Below, in pieces: positions 6,089-13,836 of a stretch of DNA of 33,659 nt. The stretch covers positions 1-33,659 of the forward strand of contig DASXSB010000125.1 of NCBI GenBank assembly GCA_036506275.1, written 5' to 3'. Source of the stretch: DASXSB01 sp036506275 (GTDB taxonomy: Bacteria > Methylomirabilota > Methylomirabilia > Rokubacteriales > CSP1-6). The notes beneath the pieces are model-generated. The model was not told the DNA's origin. It worked only from the letters and a program-made list of their open reading frames with translations, and ran no database searches. The position numbers and the translations under genes were made by a program. How positions within the stretch are numbered: position 1 is the stretch's first letter; every line of letters begins with the position of its first letter.

Positions 6089-7506
6089 AGAACTCTATTT
6101 TTATCCTTTGCTCGCTATTTTTGATTGCAGCATGGGGGGCGGCGCCGGGCGTGGCGGGCGCTCAGCAGGGACCAGTCCGCCTCGAAGTCACCATCGGCAA
6201 GTCGCAGGTGGTCGACCTCAAAGATCCTTTCACGCGCGTTTCCGTGACGAATCCCGGCATCGCCGACGTATTCACGATTAGCCCGAACCAGCTTCTGCTC
6301 AACGGTAAGACGCCGGGGGTCACCTCGCTCATCGTGTTCTATCCCGACCGGACCATCTTCTTCGACGTCGTCGTCCAGACGGACATGGCGCTGCTCGTCG
6401 AGCGTCTACGCGAGATCGCGCCGCGAGACGACATCCAGGTCCAGGCCGCGCAAGATGCCATCATCGTCCGCGGTACCGTTTCCAGCGAGCAGATGATCCC
6501 CGGGGCGGGCGCCGTCGCCGCCGCCTTCGCTCCGAAGGGGAGAGTCATCAACCTCCTTGCCCTTGCCGAGGTCAAGCCGCAACAGATACTGCTCCAGATG
6601 CACGTCGCCGAGGTCGCTCGCGAGGCTCTGAAGGAGCTGGGCTTCAGCTGGAGAGCGCTCGGGAAGACCCTCCAGGGAGCGGCCTTTCCAGGGTTCCCGT
6701 TCTTTCCCGCCCTTGGACTCCTCGGTGGCGTCCAGACAACGAGCGGCGCCATCCAGAACGTGCGGACGCCGGAGTTCGACTTCAATACGGCGCAGGCGGG
6801 GAGCGGCTTCTTCCTGTCGTCGGGCGGCCAGCGAGACTACGCTGGTATCGCGCAGGCGCTCGCCCGCCGGAACGCCTTGCGTACGCTCGCCAAGCCAAAC
6901 CTGATCACACAGAGCGGCAAGGAAGCGAAGTTCATCTCGGGCGGCGAGTTTCCGTTTCCGGTCGCGCAACAGAACAACACCGTCACGATCGAGTTCAAGG
7001 AGTTCGGAGTGAGCATCCTCTTCACGCCCGTCATCATGGACGGCGAGATCGTCAATCTGAGAGTGCGCCCGGAAGTGTCCACGCTGGACTTCACCCAGGG
7101 ACTCATCATCCAGGGCTTCCGGATCCCGGCCATCCGCAAGAATCAGGCGGCGACCTCACTCAACTTGAAGGACGGAGAGACATTCGCCATGGCGGGTTTG
7201 ATCAATAACCAAGTCCGCCAGGAAGTCTCGAAGGTGCCGCTGCTCGGCGACATCCCGATTCTGGGCACGTTGTTCCGCAGCATCCGCTTCCTGAACGACG
7301 AGACCGAGCTCCTCTTCCTGGTCACGGTCAAGCTCGTCAACGCGGCTCCCGCGGGGTCGGCGTCCGTCCCCGACGCGACCAAACTCATGGAGCTGCGCGA
7401 GGAGGAGAAGAACGAGTTCACGATGATCCCCGGATTCCCGGGTGTGGGCGAGGTCGTGGATCGGCCGTTCGGCAAGAGCAGTCTGGAACCGCCGGCGGCG
7501 CGCTGA
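6085..7506 (+). CDS. cpaC: Tad pilus outer-membrane secretin CpaC (RcpA)
   Basis: 473-aa secretin forming the outer-membrane channel for the Flp pilus. Signal peptide cleaved at AGA/QQ (after residue 26); pilus-assembly N-domain (about 33-97, RVSVTNPGIADV); a BON/N1-like segment (about 103-150, DDIQVQAAQDAIIVRGTVSS); then the secretin homology domain (about 160-415) with LAEVKPQQILLQMHVAEV, RTLAKPNLITQSGKEAKFISGGEFPFPV and the closing motif VPLLGDIPILGTLFRS. The GTG start at 6085 overlaps the previous stop. The first 50 bases are strikingly AT-rich for this GC-rich genome, which would keep the translation start unfolded. The C-terminal tail (about 420-473) is acidic and periplasmic. Confidence 0.95.
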   Translation: MKNSIFILCSLFLIAAWGAAPGVAGAQQGPVRLEVTIGKSQVVDLKDPFTRVSVTNPGIADVFTISPNQLLLNGKTPGVTSLIVFYPDRTIFFDVVVQTDMALLVERLREIAPRDDIQVQAAQDAIIVRGTVSSEQMIPGAGAVAAAFAPKGRVINLLALAEVKPQQILLQMHVAEVAREALKELGFSWRALGKTLQGAAFPGFPFFPALGLLGGVQTTSGAIQNVRTPEFDFNTAQAGSGFFLSSGGQRDYAGIAQALARRNALRTLAKPNLITQSGKEAKFISGGEFPFPVAQQNNTVTIEFKEFGVSILFTPVIMDGEIVNLRVRPEVSTLDFTQGLIIQGFRIPAIRKNQAATSLNLKDGETFAMAGLINNQVRQEVSKVPLLGDIPILGTLFRSIRFLNDETELLFLVTVKLVNAAPAGSASVPDATKLMELREEEKNEFTMIPGFPGVGEVVDRPFGKSSLEPPAAR

Positions 7507-8720
7507 TGCCATCACCGTCACTCCGCGCCGTGCTCGTGGATTCCGATGCGTCCTCGCGGGCGGCCATCCGAAGGCTGCTCACCGACATCCCGACGGTGAC
7601 GGTCGCGGGGGAGTGGCACACCGTCGCTGACGCGCTCGTCGGCGCTCCCGCGACGCGGCCCGATCTCCTCATCGTGGAGGTGCCGGCGGAGGCGGACGGA
7701 GGCGCGCTCGGCGTAACCGGAATCGAGCAGCTCGTACGAAAGCTGCCGGACACGGCAATCCTCGCCACCGGCGGCCGACTGTCGGGGGATCTCGTGATTC
7801 GCGTCTTGCGGGCGGGCGCCCTCGAGTATCTCGCTCGCCCCGTCCAGCGCCCCGATCTGGTCGCCGCCCTCGAGAAGCTGGCTCGCTTCCGCGGTACGAC
7901 CACGCCGCGTCCGGCGGGACGAATCACGTCAATCTACTCTCCCAAGGGAGGTCTCGGGGCCACCACCCTCGCCGCCAACCTCTCTGTCCTCATCGCGGAG
8001 CGTAACGGCGGCAAGACGCTGCTCATAGAGCTCGACACACGCCAGTCGGATGTCGTGACCTTTCTCGATCTCACGCCGCGATACTCGATCCTGGACGTCC
8101 TCGAGAGCTGCCATCGAATGGATGAGTCGCTGCTGCGGGGACTCCTGACTCGTCACGCCAGCGGCCTCTCGATCGCGCCCGGGCCCACGCGCCACGAGCG
8201 CGCCCACCTCGCGGCGGAGGAAGTGACGGCCGCTCTTCAGACTCTGAGCTCGCACTTCGATGAGGTCTTCATCGACCTCAAGCACGACCTGGCGCCGGAG
8301 ACAGTGGCGGCCCTGGAGGTCTCCGACGTCATCCTCTTCGTGACCGGTCTCGACGTCGCTTCCTTGCGGGCGGGGGCGGCGGCTCTGACGTCGTTCCGGC
8401 ACCTCGGACTCGATTCGAGAAAGGTCAGGATCGTCGTCACCCGGGACCGTAGCGGTGACGATGTCACCGTGAAGCATGCGCGGGAGACCCTCGGCCTCCC
8501 GGTGTACTGGCGCACGCCGAGCGACTACCGAACGGTGGTGGCCGCCATCAACGCCGGGCGGCCGGTCGTATCCCTCTCGCCGCGGACGAAGGTTTCCAAG
8601 AGCATCCGCGAGCTGGCGGCGAAGCTCTGCGGCGACTCGGCGAAGGGGAGCGGCCCGAAGCGGCGCGCGGCGTCGCTCCTTTCCATGGCGTGGCCTATCA
8701 AGCGCCTCTCGGGAGCGTAA
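7506..8720 (+). CDS. cpaE: Pilus assembly ATPase CpaE/TadZ (MinD-like)
   Basis: 404-aa TadZ/CpaE protein that localises the Tad machinery at the cell pole in other species. The N-terminal domain (about 6-125) is an atypical receiver: the acidic pair D12/D14 remains, but the phospho-acceptor position reads LLIVEVP (Glu58) and the usual conserved Lys is Arg (EYLARPV), so phosphorylation is unlikely. The C-terminal domain (about 138-380) is a MinD/ParA-type ATPase with a deviant Walker A motif PKGGLGATT (residues 146-154; K147 is the signature lysine) and a Walker B-like EVFIDLKHDL. ATG overlaps the cpaC stop by one base (TGATG). A basic tail (residues about 375-404) ends the protein. Confidence 0.92.
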   Translation: MPSPSLRAVLVDSDASSRAAIRRLLTDIPTVTVAGEWHTVADALVGAPATRPDLLIVEVPAEADGGALGVTGIEQLVRKLPDTAILATGGRLSGDLVIRVLRAGALEYLARPVQRPDLVAALEKLARFRGTTTPRPAGRITSIYSPKGGLGATTLAANLSVLIAERNGGKTLLIELDTRQSDVVTFLDLTPRYSILDVLESCHRMDESLLRGLLTRHASGLSIAPGPTRHERAHLAAEEVTAALQTLSSHFDEVFIDLKHDLAPETVAALEVSDVILFVTGLDVASLRAGAAALTSFRHLGLDSRKVRIVVTRDRSGDDVTVKHARETLGLPVYWRTPSDYRTVVAAINAGRPVVSLSPRTKVSKSIRELAAKLCGDSAKGSGPKRRAASLLSMAWPIKRLSGA

Positions 8721-8723
8721 TCC

Positions 8724-10103
8724 ATGCCCCTCTTCCGTAATCGCAACCAGGAAGACGGCACCGCGATGGCCGTCATCAACGGCACCAGCACCGGAAATGG
8801 TCAGCCGCCACGCCGTGTCGACGCCGCCCGGTACCAGCTGAAGACGCGCGTGCACCGGCAGCTCATCGAACGTCTCGATCTCACCAAGCTCGCGACCCTG
8901 CCCATCGACGTCGTGCAGCAGCAGATCCGTCGCATCGTCGAGGACATGCTGGTGGCCGAGGAGACGCCGCTCAGCCGGCAGGAGCGCGACGAGCTCGTCC
9001 GTGAGGTCCAGCACGAGACGTTCGGCCTCGGCCCCATCGAGCCCCTCATGCAGGATCCGACCGTGGCCGATATCCTCGTCAATGGCGCCCATGACGTGTA
9101 CGTGGAGCGGCACGGCAAGCTCCAGCGCACGGACGTGATCTTCCGCGACGACGCCCATCTCATGCAGATCATCGACCGGATCGTGGCCGCGGTGGGGCGG
9201 CGCGTCGACGAATCGTCGCCGATGGTCGACGCCCGGTTGCCGGATGGCTCCCGCGTCAATGCGATCATCCCGCCCCTCGCCCTCGATGGGCCTGTGCTCT
9301 CCATCCGCCGATTCGCCCACGATCCCCTGAAGATGACGGACCTTCTCGCCTTCGGAACGCTGACCCCCGCCCTCGCCGATGTCCTGCGCGCGGCCGTGCA
9401 TGCGCGGCTCAACATCCTGGTCTCGGGCGGCACGGGCGCCGGGAAGACGACACTGCTGAACGTGCTGTCCAATGCGATCCCCGATTCCGAGCGCATCGTC
9501 ACCATCGAGGACTCGGCGGAGCTGCAGCTCCAGCAGGAACACGTCGTGCGGCTGGAGACGCGGCCGGTCAACATCGAGGGCAAGGGCTCGGTGACCCAGC
9601 GCGATCTTGTCCGCAACGCTCTCCGCATGCGGCCGGATCGCATCGTCCTCGGCGAGGTGCGCGGAGCTGAGGTCCTCGACATGCTGCAGGCGATGAACAC
9701 CGGTCACGACGGGTCGCTCTCCACCGTCCACGCCAACTCCTCGCGCGACGCCCTCTCCCGGATCGAGACGATGATTCTCATGTCGGGCATCGCCCTCCCC
9801 GTGCATGCCATGCGTGACTACGTCGCGTCCGCGCTCGACGCCATCGTTCACGTGGCGCGGCTGAGCGATGGCACCCGAAAGATCGTGCGGATGACGGAGA
9901 TCGTCGGCATGGAGCAGGACATCATCACCACCCAGGACATCTTCACGTTCGAGCAGGAAGGGATCGAAAAGGACGGACGCGTGCGCGGCTTCCACCGCGC
10001 CACCGGAATTCGACCAAAGTTCAGCGAGCGGCTGCTGCGTGCCGGTATCGAGCTTCCCTCCGACCTCTTCAATCCAGCCAAGCGGCAGGCGGCGGCATCA
10101 TGA
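8724..10103 (+). CDS. cpaF: Tad secretion ATPase CpaF/TadA
   Basis: 459-aa type II/IV secretion hexameric ATPase that powers Flp pilus assembly in the cytoplasm. A helical N-terminal domain (about 30-110, YQLKTRVHRQLIERLDL) precedes the catalytic core: Walker A SGGTGAGKTT near residue 235, the Asp box ITIEDSAELQL-type segment near 260, Walker B RIVLGEVRG near 307, and the His box GSLSTVHANS near 330. Length and motif order match TadA/CpaF. It starts 3 bases after cpaE, and its stop overlaps the tadB ATG (ATGA). A second in-frame ATG at 8766 is possible but less well placed. Confidence 0.95.
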   Translation: MPLFRNRNQEDGTAMAVINGTSTGNGQPPRRVDAARYQLKTRVHRQLIERLDLTKLATLPIDVVQQQIRRIVEDMLVAEETPLSRQERDELVREVQHETFGLGPIEPLMQDPTVADILVNGAHDVYVERHGKLQRTDVIFRDDAHLMQIIDRIVAAVGRRVDESSPMVDARLPDGSRVNAIIPPLALDGPVLSIRRFAHDPLKMTDLLAFGTLTPALADVLRAAVHARLNILVSGGTGAGKTTLLNVLSNAIPDSERIVTIEDSAELQLQQEHVVRLETRPVNIEGKGSVTQRDLVRNALRMRPDRIVLGEVRGAEVLDMLQAMNTGHDGSLSTVHANSSRDALSRIETMILMSGIALPVHAMRDYVASALDAIVHVARLSDGTRKIVRMTEIVGMEQDIITTQDIFTFEQEGIEKDGRVRGFHRATGIRPKFSERLLRAGIELPSDLFNPAKRQAAAS

Positions 10104-11038
10104 TCCTCACGGCGGCGCTCCTCGTCTTTCTGGTCATCATCCTCGTGGCCGTCGGCGGATGGTGGCTGTGGCAGTCGCGCGAACGGCTGCGCCGGCGCCT
10201 CGGCAGCGTCGGTGCCGGCCCCGCCGAGGCCCAGCTGCTGAAGTCGGACGCCGCGCCTTCGTCGTCCTTCGATCTCATGGCGCGCCGGAGTGCGCTCGTC
10301 AACCAGGCGACGGCGCTCGCCGAACAGGCCGGATACAAGCAGTCGGCGGGTGACCTCCTCCTCCTACTCCTCGTGTTCGGCGTCGTGGGCGGCGTTCTGG
10401 GTATCTGGCGCCTTGGCAACGTGGGCGGCGCGATCATCGCGACGTTGGTTGCGGCCTCGCTCCCCGTGCTGTACTTCGTGTACCGGCGGGCGCGACGACT
10501 CCAGGCCTTCCAGGAGCATTTCGCCGACGCCGTCGACATGATCTCGCGCTCGATGCGCGCAGGAAACGCGCTCCCGACCGCCATCCAGCTCGTGGGCGAC
10601 GAGATGGCCGATCCCATCGGGCAGGAGTTCCGGCAAGTGTCGGAGGAGATCCGCCTCGGTCTCGACCCCGCCGAGGCCCTCGGCCGGCTGCGAGCACGCG
10701 TTCCGAACGAGGACGTGGCGTTCTTCTGCACCGCCGTCAACATCCAGCGCGCGGCGGGCGGTAACCTCGCGGAGATCCTGGATCGCCTCAGTGACGTGAT
10801 CCGGAAGCGCTTCGAGCTCTTGAGCCACGCCCGCGTCCTGTCCTCGCAGCAGCGGTACGCGGCGGTGTTCGTCGGCATGAGCCCGATCGTCTTTTGCATC
10901 ATCTTCTACTTCATTTCACCCGGCTACTTCGATCCCCTCATCGAGTCGCCGAACGCGCCGATGCTCGTAGGGGGTGGGTTCGTCTCGGAGGTGATCGGCT
11001 TCGCGGTCATCTGGCGAATGGCCCGCATCAAGGTATGA
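10100..11038 (+). CDS. tadB: Tad inner-membrane platform protein TadB
   Basis: 312-aa inner-membrane protein with a GspF/T2SSF domain. Membrane spans: an N-terminal helix (about 4-25, LLVFLVIILVAVGGWWLW), a central pair (about 88-130), and a C-terminal pair (about 255-310). The cytoplasmic T2SSF domain (about 135-250) carries FADAVDMISRSMRAGNALPTAI and VPNEDVAFFCTAVNIQRAAGGNLAEIL, typical of TadB. With TadC it forms the platform that couples the CpaF motor to pilin. Its ATG overlaps the cpaF stop (ATGA). Confidence 0.93.
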   Translation: MILTAALLVFLVIILVAVGGWWLWQSRERLRRRLGSVGAGPAEAQLLKSDAAPSSSFDLMARRSALVNQATALAEQAGYKQSAGDLLLLLLVFGVVGGVLGIWRLGNVGGAIIATLVAASLPVLYFVYRRARRLQAFQEHFADAVDMISRSMRAGNALPTAIQLVGDEMADPIGQEFRQVSEEIRLGLDPAEALGRLRARVPNEDVAFFCTAVNIQRAAGGNLAEILDRLSDVIRKRFELLSHARVLSSQQRYAAVFVGMSPIVFCIIFYFISPGYFDPLIESPNAPMLVGGGFVSEVIGFAVIWRMARIKV

Positions 11039-11048
11039 GGATTATTCG

Positions 11049-11981
11049 ATGACACTACCCATGCTCGCGCTCGCGTCGTTCGTCCTCATCGGGGGACTTA
11101 CGTTCGCCGTCGGTGTCCTCTTGCTGCGATTGATGCCGGCATTCCGCGAAGAGCGCCTGGGCGGCCCTGCGCGCGCGGACGTGACGGGCTCCGTCCTTCG
11201 CTGGGAAGACGCGCAAAGCGATTGGCGCGCCGCCGTCGAGCGTCTCGGTCGCCGGCTGACGCCTCGAGACACCTTCGGATTCGAGCGGTACCGGCGCCGT
11301 CTCGTCCATGCCGGGTTCAACGATCCGCGTAGCGTTCCGATGTTCCTCGGCGCCAAGGCGGCTCTCGGCATCGCGGGCGTGTTCGTGTACTGGGCCTACG
11401 GCATCTACTTCCAGCGCGCGGTGCCGCACGTGATCCAGGTGTCGGTCATCCTCGGCGGTCTCGCATTCTTCCTCCCGGATCTCTGGTTGAAGGGCAAGGT
11501 GCGGGCGCGGCGACGTGACGTCGACCACGCGCTCCCGGATGTGCTGGATCTCCTGATGGTCTGTGTCGAGGCCGGCATGGGATTCGACTCCGCGGTGGCG
11601 CGTGTTGCGGAGCAGCCGGAAATGCGGCGCAGTCCGCTTCACCAGGAGCTCCTGCGCATGCACCTCGAGGTGCGGGCGGGGCGGCCGCGGGAAGAGGCCA
11701 TGCGAGCCCTCGCCGAGCGCGTCGATACTCCCGATCTCCGGGCGCTCGTGAGCGCTTTCATCCAGACGGAAAAGCTCGGCACGTCGCTGGGCCGGACGCT
11801 CCGCGTCCAGTCCGACGCGTCGCGAGTCCAGCGGCGTCACCGCGCCGAGAAGAAGGCGCAGCTCGCGCCGCTGATGATGCTGATGCCGACCGTTCTTTTC
11901 CTGATGCCCGCCTTCATGCTCGTCGCCATGGCGCCTCCCATGCTGAAGATGCTGCAGATCTTCAATACCGTCGGTAAGTGA
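11049..11981 (+). CDS. tadC: Tad inner-membrane platform protein TadC
   Basis: 310-aa T2SSF-domain membrane protein, paralogue and partner of TadB. It has an N-terminal helix (about 4-26), central spans (about 98-145), the T2SSF domain (about 160-280; DVLDLLMVCVEAGMGFDSAVAR, ISAFIQ-type helix and KLGTSLGRTLRVQSDASRVQRRHRAEKKAQ) and a C-terminal hydrophobic span (about 275-300, MMLMPTVLFLMPAFMLVAMAP). ATG 11049 lies 10 bases after tadB with a GAGGA ribosome-binding site. Confidence 0.93.
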   Translation: MTLPMLALASFVLIGGLTFAVGVLLLRLMPAFREERLGGPARADVTGSVLRWEDAQSDWRAAVERLGRRLTPRDTFGFERYRRRLVHAGFNDPRSVPMFLGAKAALGIAGVFVYWAYGIYFQRAVPHVIQVSVILGGLAFFLPDLWLKGKVRARRRDVDHALPDVLDLLMVCVEAGMGFDSAVARVAEQPEMRRSPLHQELLRMHLEVRAGRPREEAMRALAERVDTPDLRALVSAFIQTEKLGTSLGRTLRVQSDASRVQRRHRAEKKAQLAPLMMLMPTVLFLMPAFMLVAMAPPMLKMLQIFNTVGK

Positions 11982-11992
11982 GGAGGGTTTCG

Positions 11993-12568
11993 ATGATCCG
12001 CGCCATCCTGCTGGTCGTTGCGTCCACTGCCGTGTTGCTCGCCACCTCTCCGGTGGCGGCCCAGGAGCCGGTGGCGGAGGTCCGTACGTGGAGCGGGCAG
12101 ACGCTGCGGCTGGCCCAACCCTCGTTCGAGGTCTTCTACACGATCCTCGTCAAGGCGCCGGAGGCTCAGGAGTCGTCGGATACCGCGCAGCCCGCGTCTA
12201 GCGGCAACACACCGATGCTGTTCGGCTCTGCCAAGGCGCTCTCGGGTGCTCTCGACAAGAAACCGGACCCGCTATCGGGACAGCGGCAAGCATCGTCGGT
12301 GACAATCGCGAAGGCCGGCGTGGAGACGAAGATTCCGCTCGCGAGCCTGGGCACCCTCGTCTTCTCGCGGATGCCCGTCGCGAGCACGCTTCCACCGTAC
12401 CTCGCGCCTGCCCACTATCGCTATGCCGCCACCGCCCTGCTCGCTGACGGCAGCCGCGTCGAGGGCGACTACGTGAACCTTGGTACGACGATTCTGCGCG
12501 GGACCACTCCGCAAGGCCGCGTCGACATCCCGTGGTACGAGATCGAGACGCTCCGGTTGCAGTGGTGA
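11993..12568 (+). CDS. Exported hypothetical protein in the Tad operon
   Basis: 191-aa protein of unknown function with a clear signal peptide (hydrophobic residues 4-19, predicted cleavage VAA/QE after residue 23). The mature part is a predicted beta-rich domain with a Ser/Gln/Lys-rich disordered insert (about 55-95) and pairs of short strands (VEGDYVNLGTTILRGTT, DIPWYEIETLRLQW). I recognise no family. ATG 11993 is chosen over a GTG at 11978 because AGGAGGG lies 6 bases upstream. It sits between tadC and tadG, 11 bases after tadC and 11 before tadG, so it is very probably part of the pilus system, perhaps a periplasmic accessory. Confidence 0.75.
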   Translation: MIRAILLVVASTAVLLATSPVAAQEPVAEVRTWSGQTLRLAQPSFEVFYTILVKAPEAQESSDTAQPASSGNTPMLFGSAKALSGALDKKPDPLSGQRQASSVTIAKAGVETKIPLASLGTLVFSRMPVASTLPPYLAPAHYRYAATALLADGSRVEGDYVNLGTTILRGTTPQGRVDIPWYEIETLRLQW

Positions 12569-12579
12569 AGGGAGCTCCC

Positions 12580-13809
12580 ATGAAAATCGTGCGCGAGATC
12601 GTGCGCGAAGAACGTGGCAATGCGGTACTCCTCGGCCTCGGATTCATGCTCTTCCTCATCGCCGTGGGGGGCATCGCCATCGATCTCGCCTACCAGATGG
12701 CCGCCATCGGCGAGGTGGAACGGAGCATGGAGGCGGCGGCTCTGGCGGGGGCGGGGAAGCTGGGCTTCAACGACACCGTGTTCCCTGCGGTCCGGGCGGC
12801 GGCGCAACAGTACGCGCTGCTGAACCCGTACCACAACGCCCAGGCCCTGCCGATCACCCTCAGCGCGAACACCGGGAATGCCCCGAACGGCAACATCGTC
12901 CTCGGCGTGTGGACCAGCAGCACCGGGACGTTCACCCCATCGCTCGATGGAACCGTGGTCAATGCGGTTCAATGTCAGTGGCAGACGACGATCCCGACGT
13001 CTTATCTGCGCGTGCTCGGCTTCCAGACGCTCCCCGTGCGAGGGCAGGCGGTCGCGATCGCAAACCCGCCGCAGCTGCCGCCGCCGCAGTCCTGCGTCTT
13101 TCCCATCGGGCTGAGCAGCTGCCCGTTCCAGAACGGCGGGGCCTTCAGCTCCAGCGGGTGCGGCGTGAACGTCAAGTTCATCACCAGCAACGGTCAGGCG
13201 GGCTCGACGAATACGGCGGCGTGGGTGAACATGAACGGGCCTGGTACCCCGAACGCGCAGCAGCTCAACGCCCAGATTACGGCCGCTCAGAATGGAAACT
13301 GCAATGCGACGCCACCGAGCGTGGGCAACTCCGTCGGGACCAACAACGGTATGGCCAACAACGTCTTCCAGACGCTGAAGGACGCCTTCGTCGCCAAGTT
13401 CAACCAGTCCGTTGCCAGCCACACTAACTACATGGTCAAGGACGTCCACGACAACATCGTCTACAACGGCCCCGGATGGCAGGTGTACGTTCCCGTGATC
13501 CAGACGCAATGCAACGCCAACGGCACCACACAGGCCATCACTCAGGACCACACCGTTATTGGCTGGACGCGCTTCGTGATGACGCAAGCGTGGGACACCT
13601 CGGGGCACAGCTCGGGATGCGCCGTCAGCAACCCGGCCGACGCCGTCACGTCACCATGGTGCACGAACCCGCCGGAAGAGCTACGTGGCGGGGCGAGCCG
13701 GTCGATTTTCGGCTACTACGAGTGCGGTCTCATCGACTCGACGCCGGTGCTCGATCCCACGCCACGCGCAGCGCTCGGGAACCGGCTCCGGCTCGTGAAG
13801 ACCAACTGA
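12580..13809 (+). CDS. tadG: TadG-like pilus assembly protein
   Basis: 409-aa protein with the putative Flp pilus-assembly TadE/G-like N-terminus: basic leader REIVREERG, then NAVLLGLGFMLFLIAVGGIAIDLAYQMA (about 14-41) and the helix EVERSMEAAALAGAGKLGF. Unlike the pilin and TadE, there is no Glu at +5 after the Gly, so prepilin-peptidase cleavage is doubtful. The large C-terminal part (about 60-409) is extracytoplasmic, Asn/Gln/Ser-rich, with several cysteines (for example PQSCVFPIGLSSCPF and SSSGCGV), suggesting disulfides. ATG 12580 is preceded by GAAGGGA. Comparable large TadG proteins close many Tad operons. Confidence 0.85.
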   Translation: MKIVREIVREERGNAVLLGLGFMLFLIAVGGIAIDLAYQMAAIGEVERSMEAAALAGAGKLGFNDTVFPAVRAAAQQYALLNPYHNAQALPITLSANTGNAPNGNIVLGVWTSSTGTFTPSLDGTVVNAVQCQWQTTIPTSYLRVLGFQTLPVRGQAVAIANPPQLPPPQSCVFPIGLSSCPFQNGGAFSSSGCGVNVKFITSNGQAGSTNTAAWVNMNGPGTPNAQQLNAQITAAQNGNCNATPPSVGNSVGTNNGMANNVFQTLKDAFVAKFNQSVASHTNYMVKDVHDNIVYNGPGWQVYVPVIQTQCNANGTTQAITQDHTVIGWTRFVMTQAWDTSGHSSGCAVSNPADAVTSPWCTNPPEELRGGASRSIFGYYECGLIDSTPVLDPTPRAALGNRLRLVKTN

Positions 13810-13836
13810 CGCGGTCGGGCGCTCGACGAGGGCCGG

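Noticed and set aside
7929..9995. 688-codon minus-strand open frame
   Set aside because: It lies wholly antisense to cpaE and cpaF, which carry complete catalytic motifs; its His/Arg/Asp-rich composition is typical of the opposite frame of a GC-rich gene.
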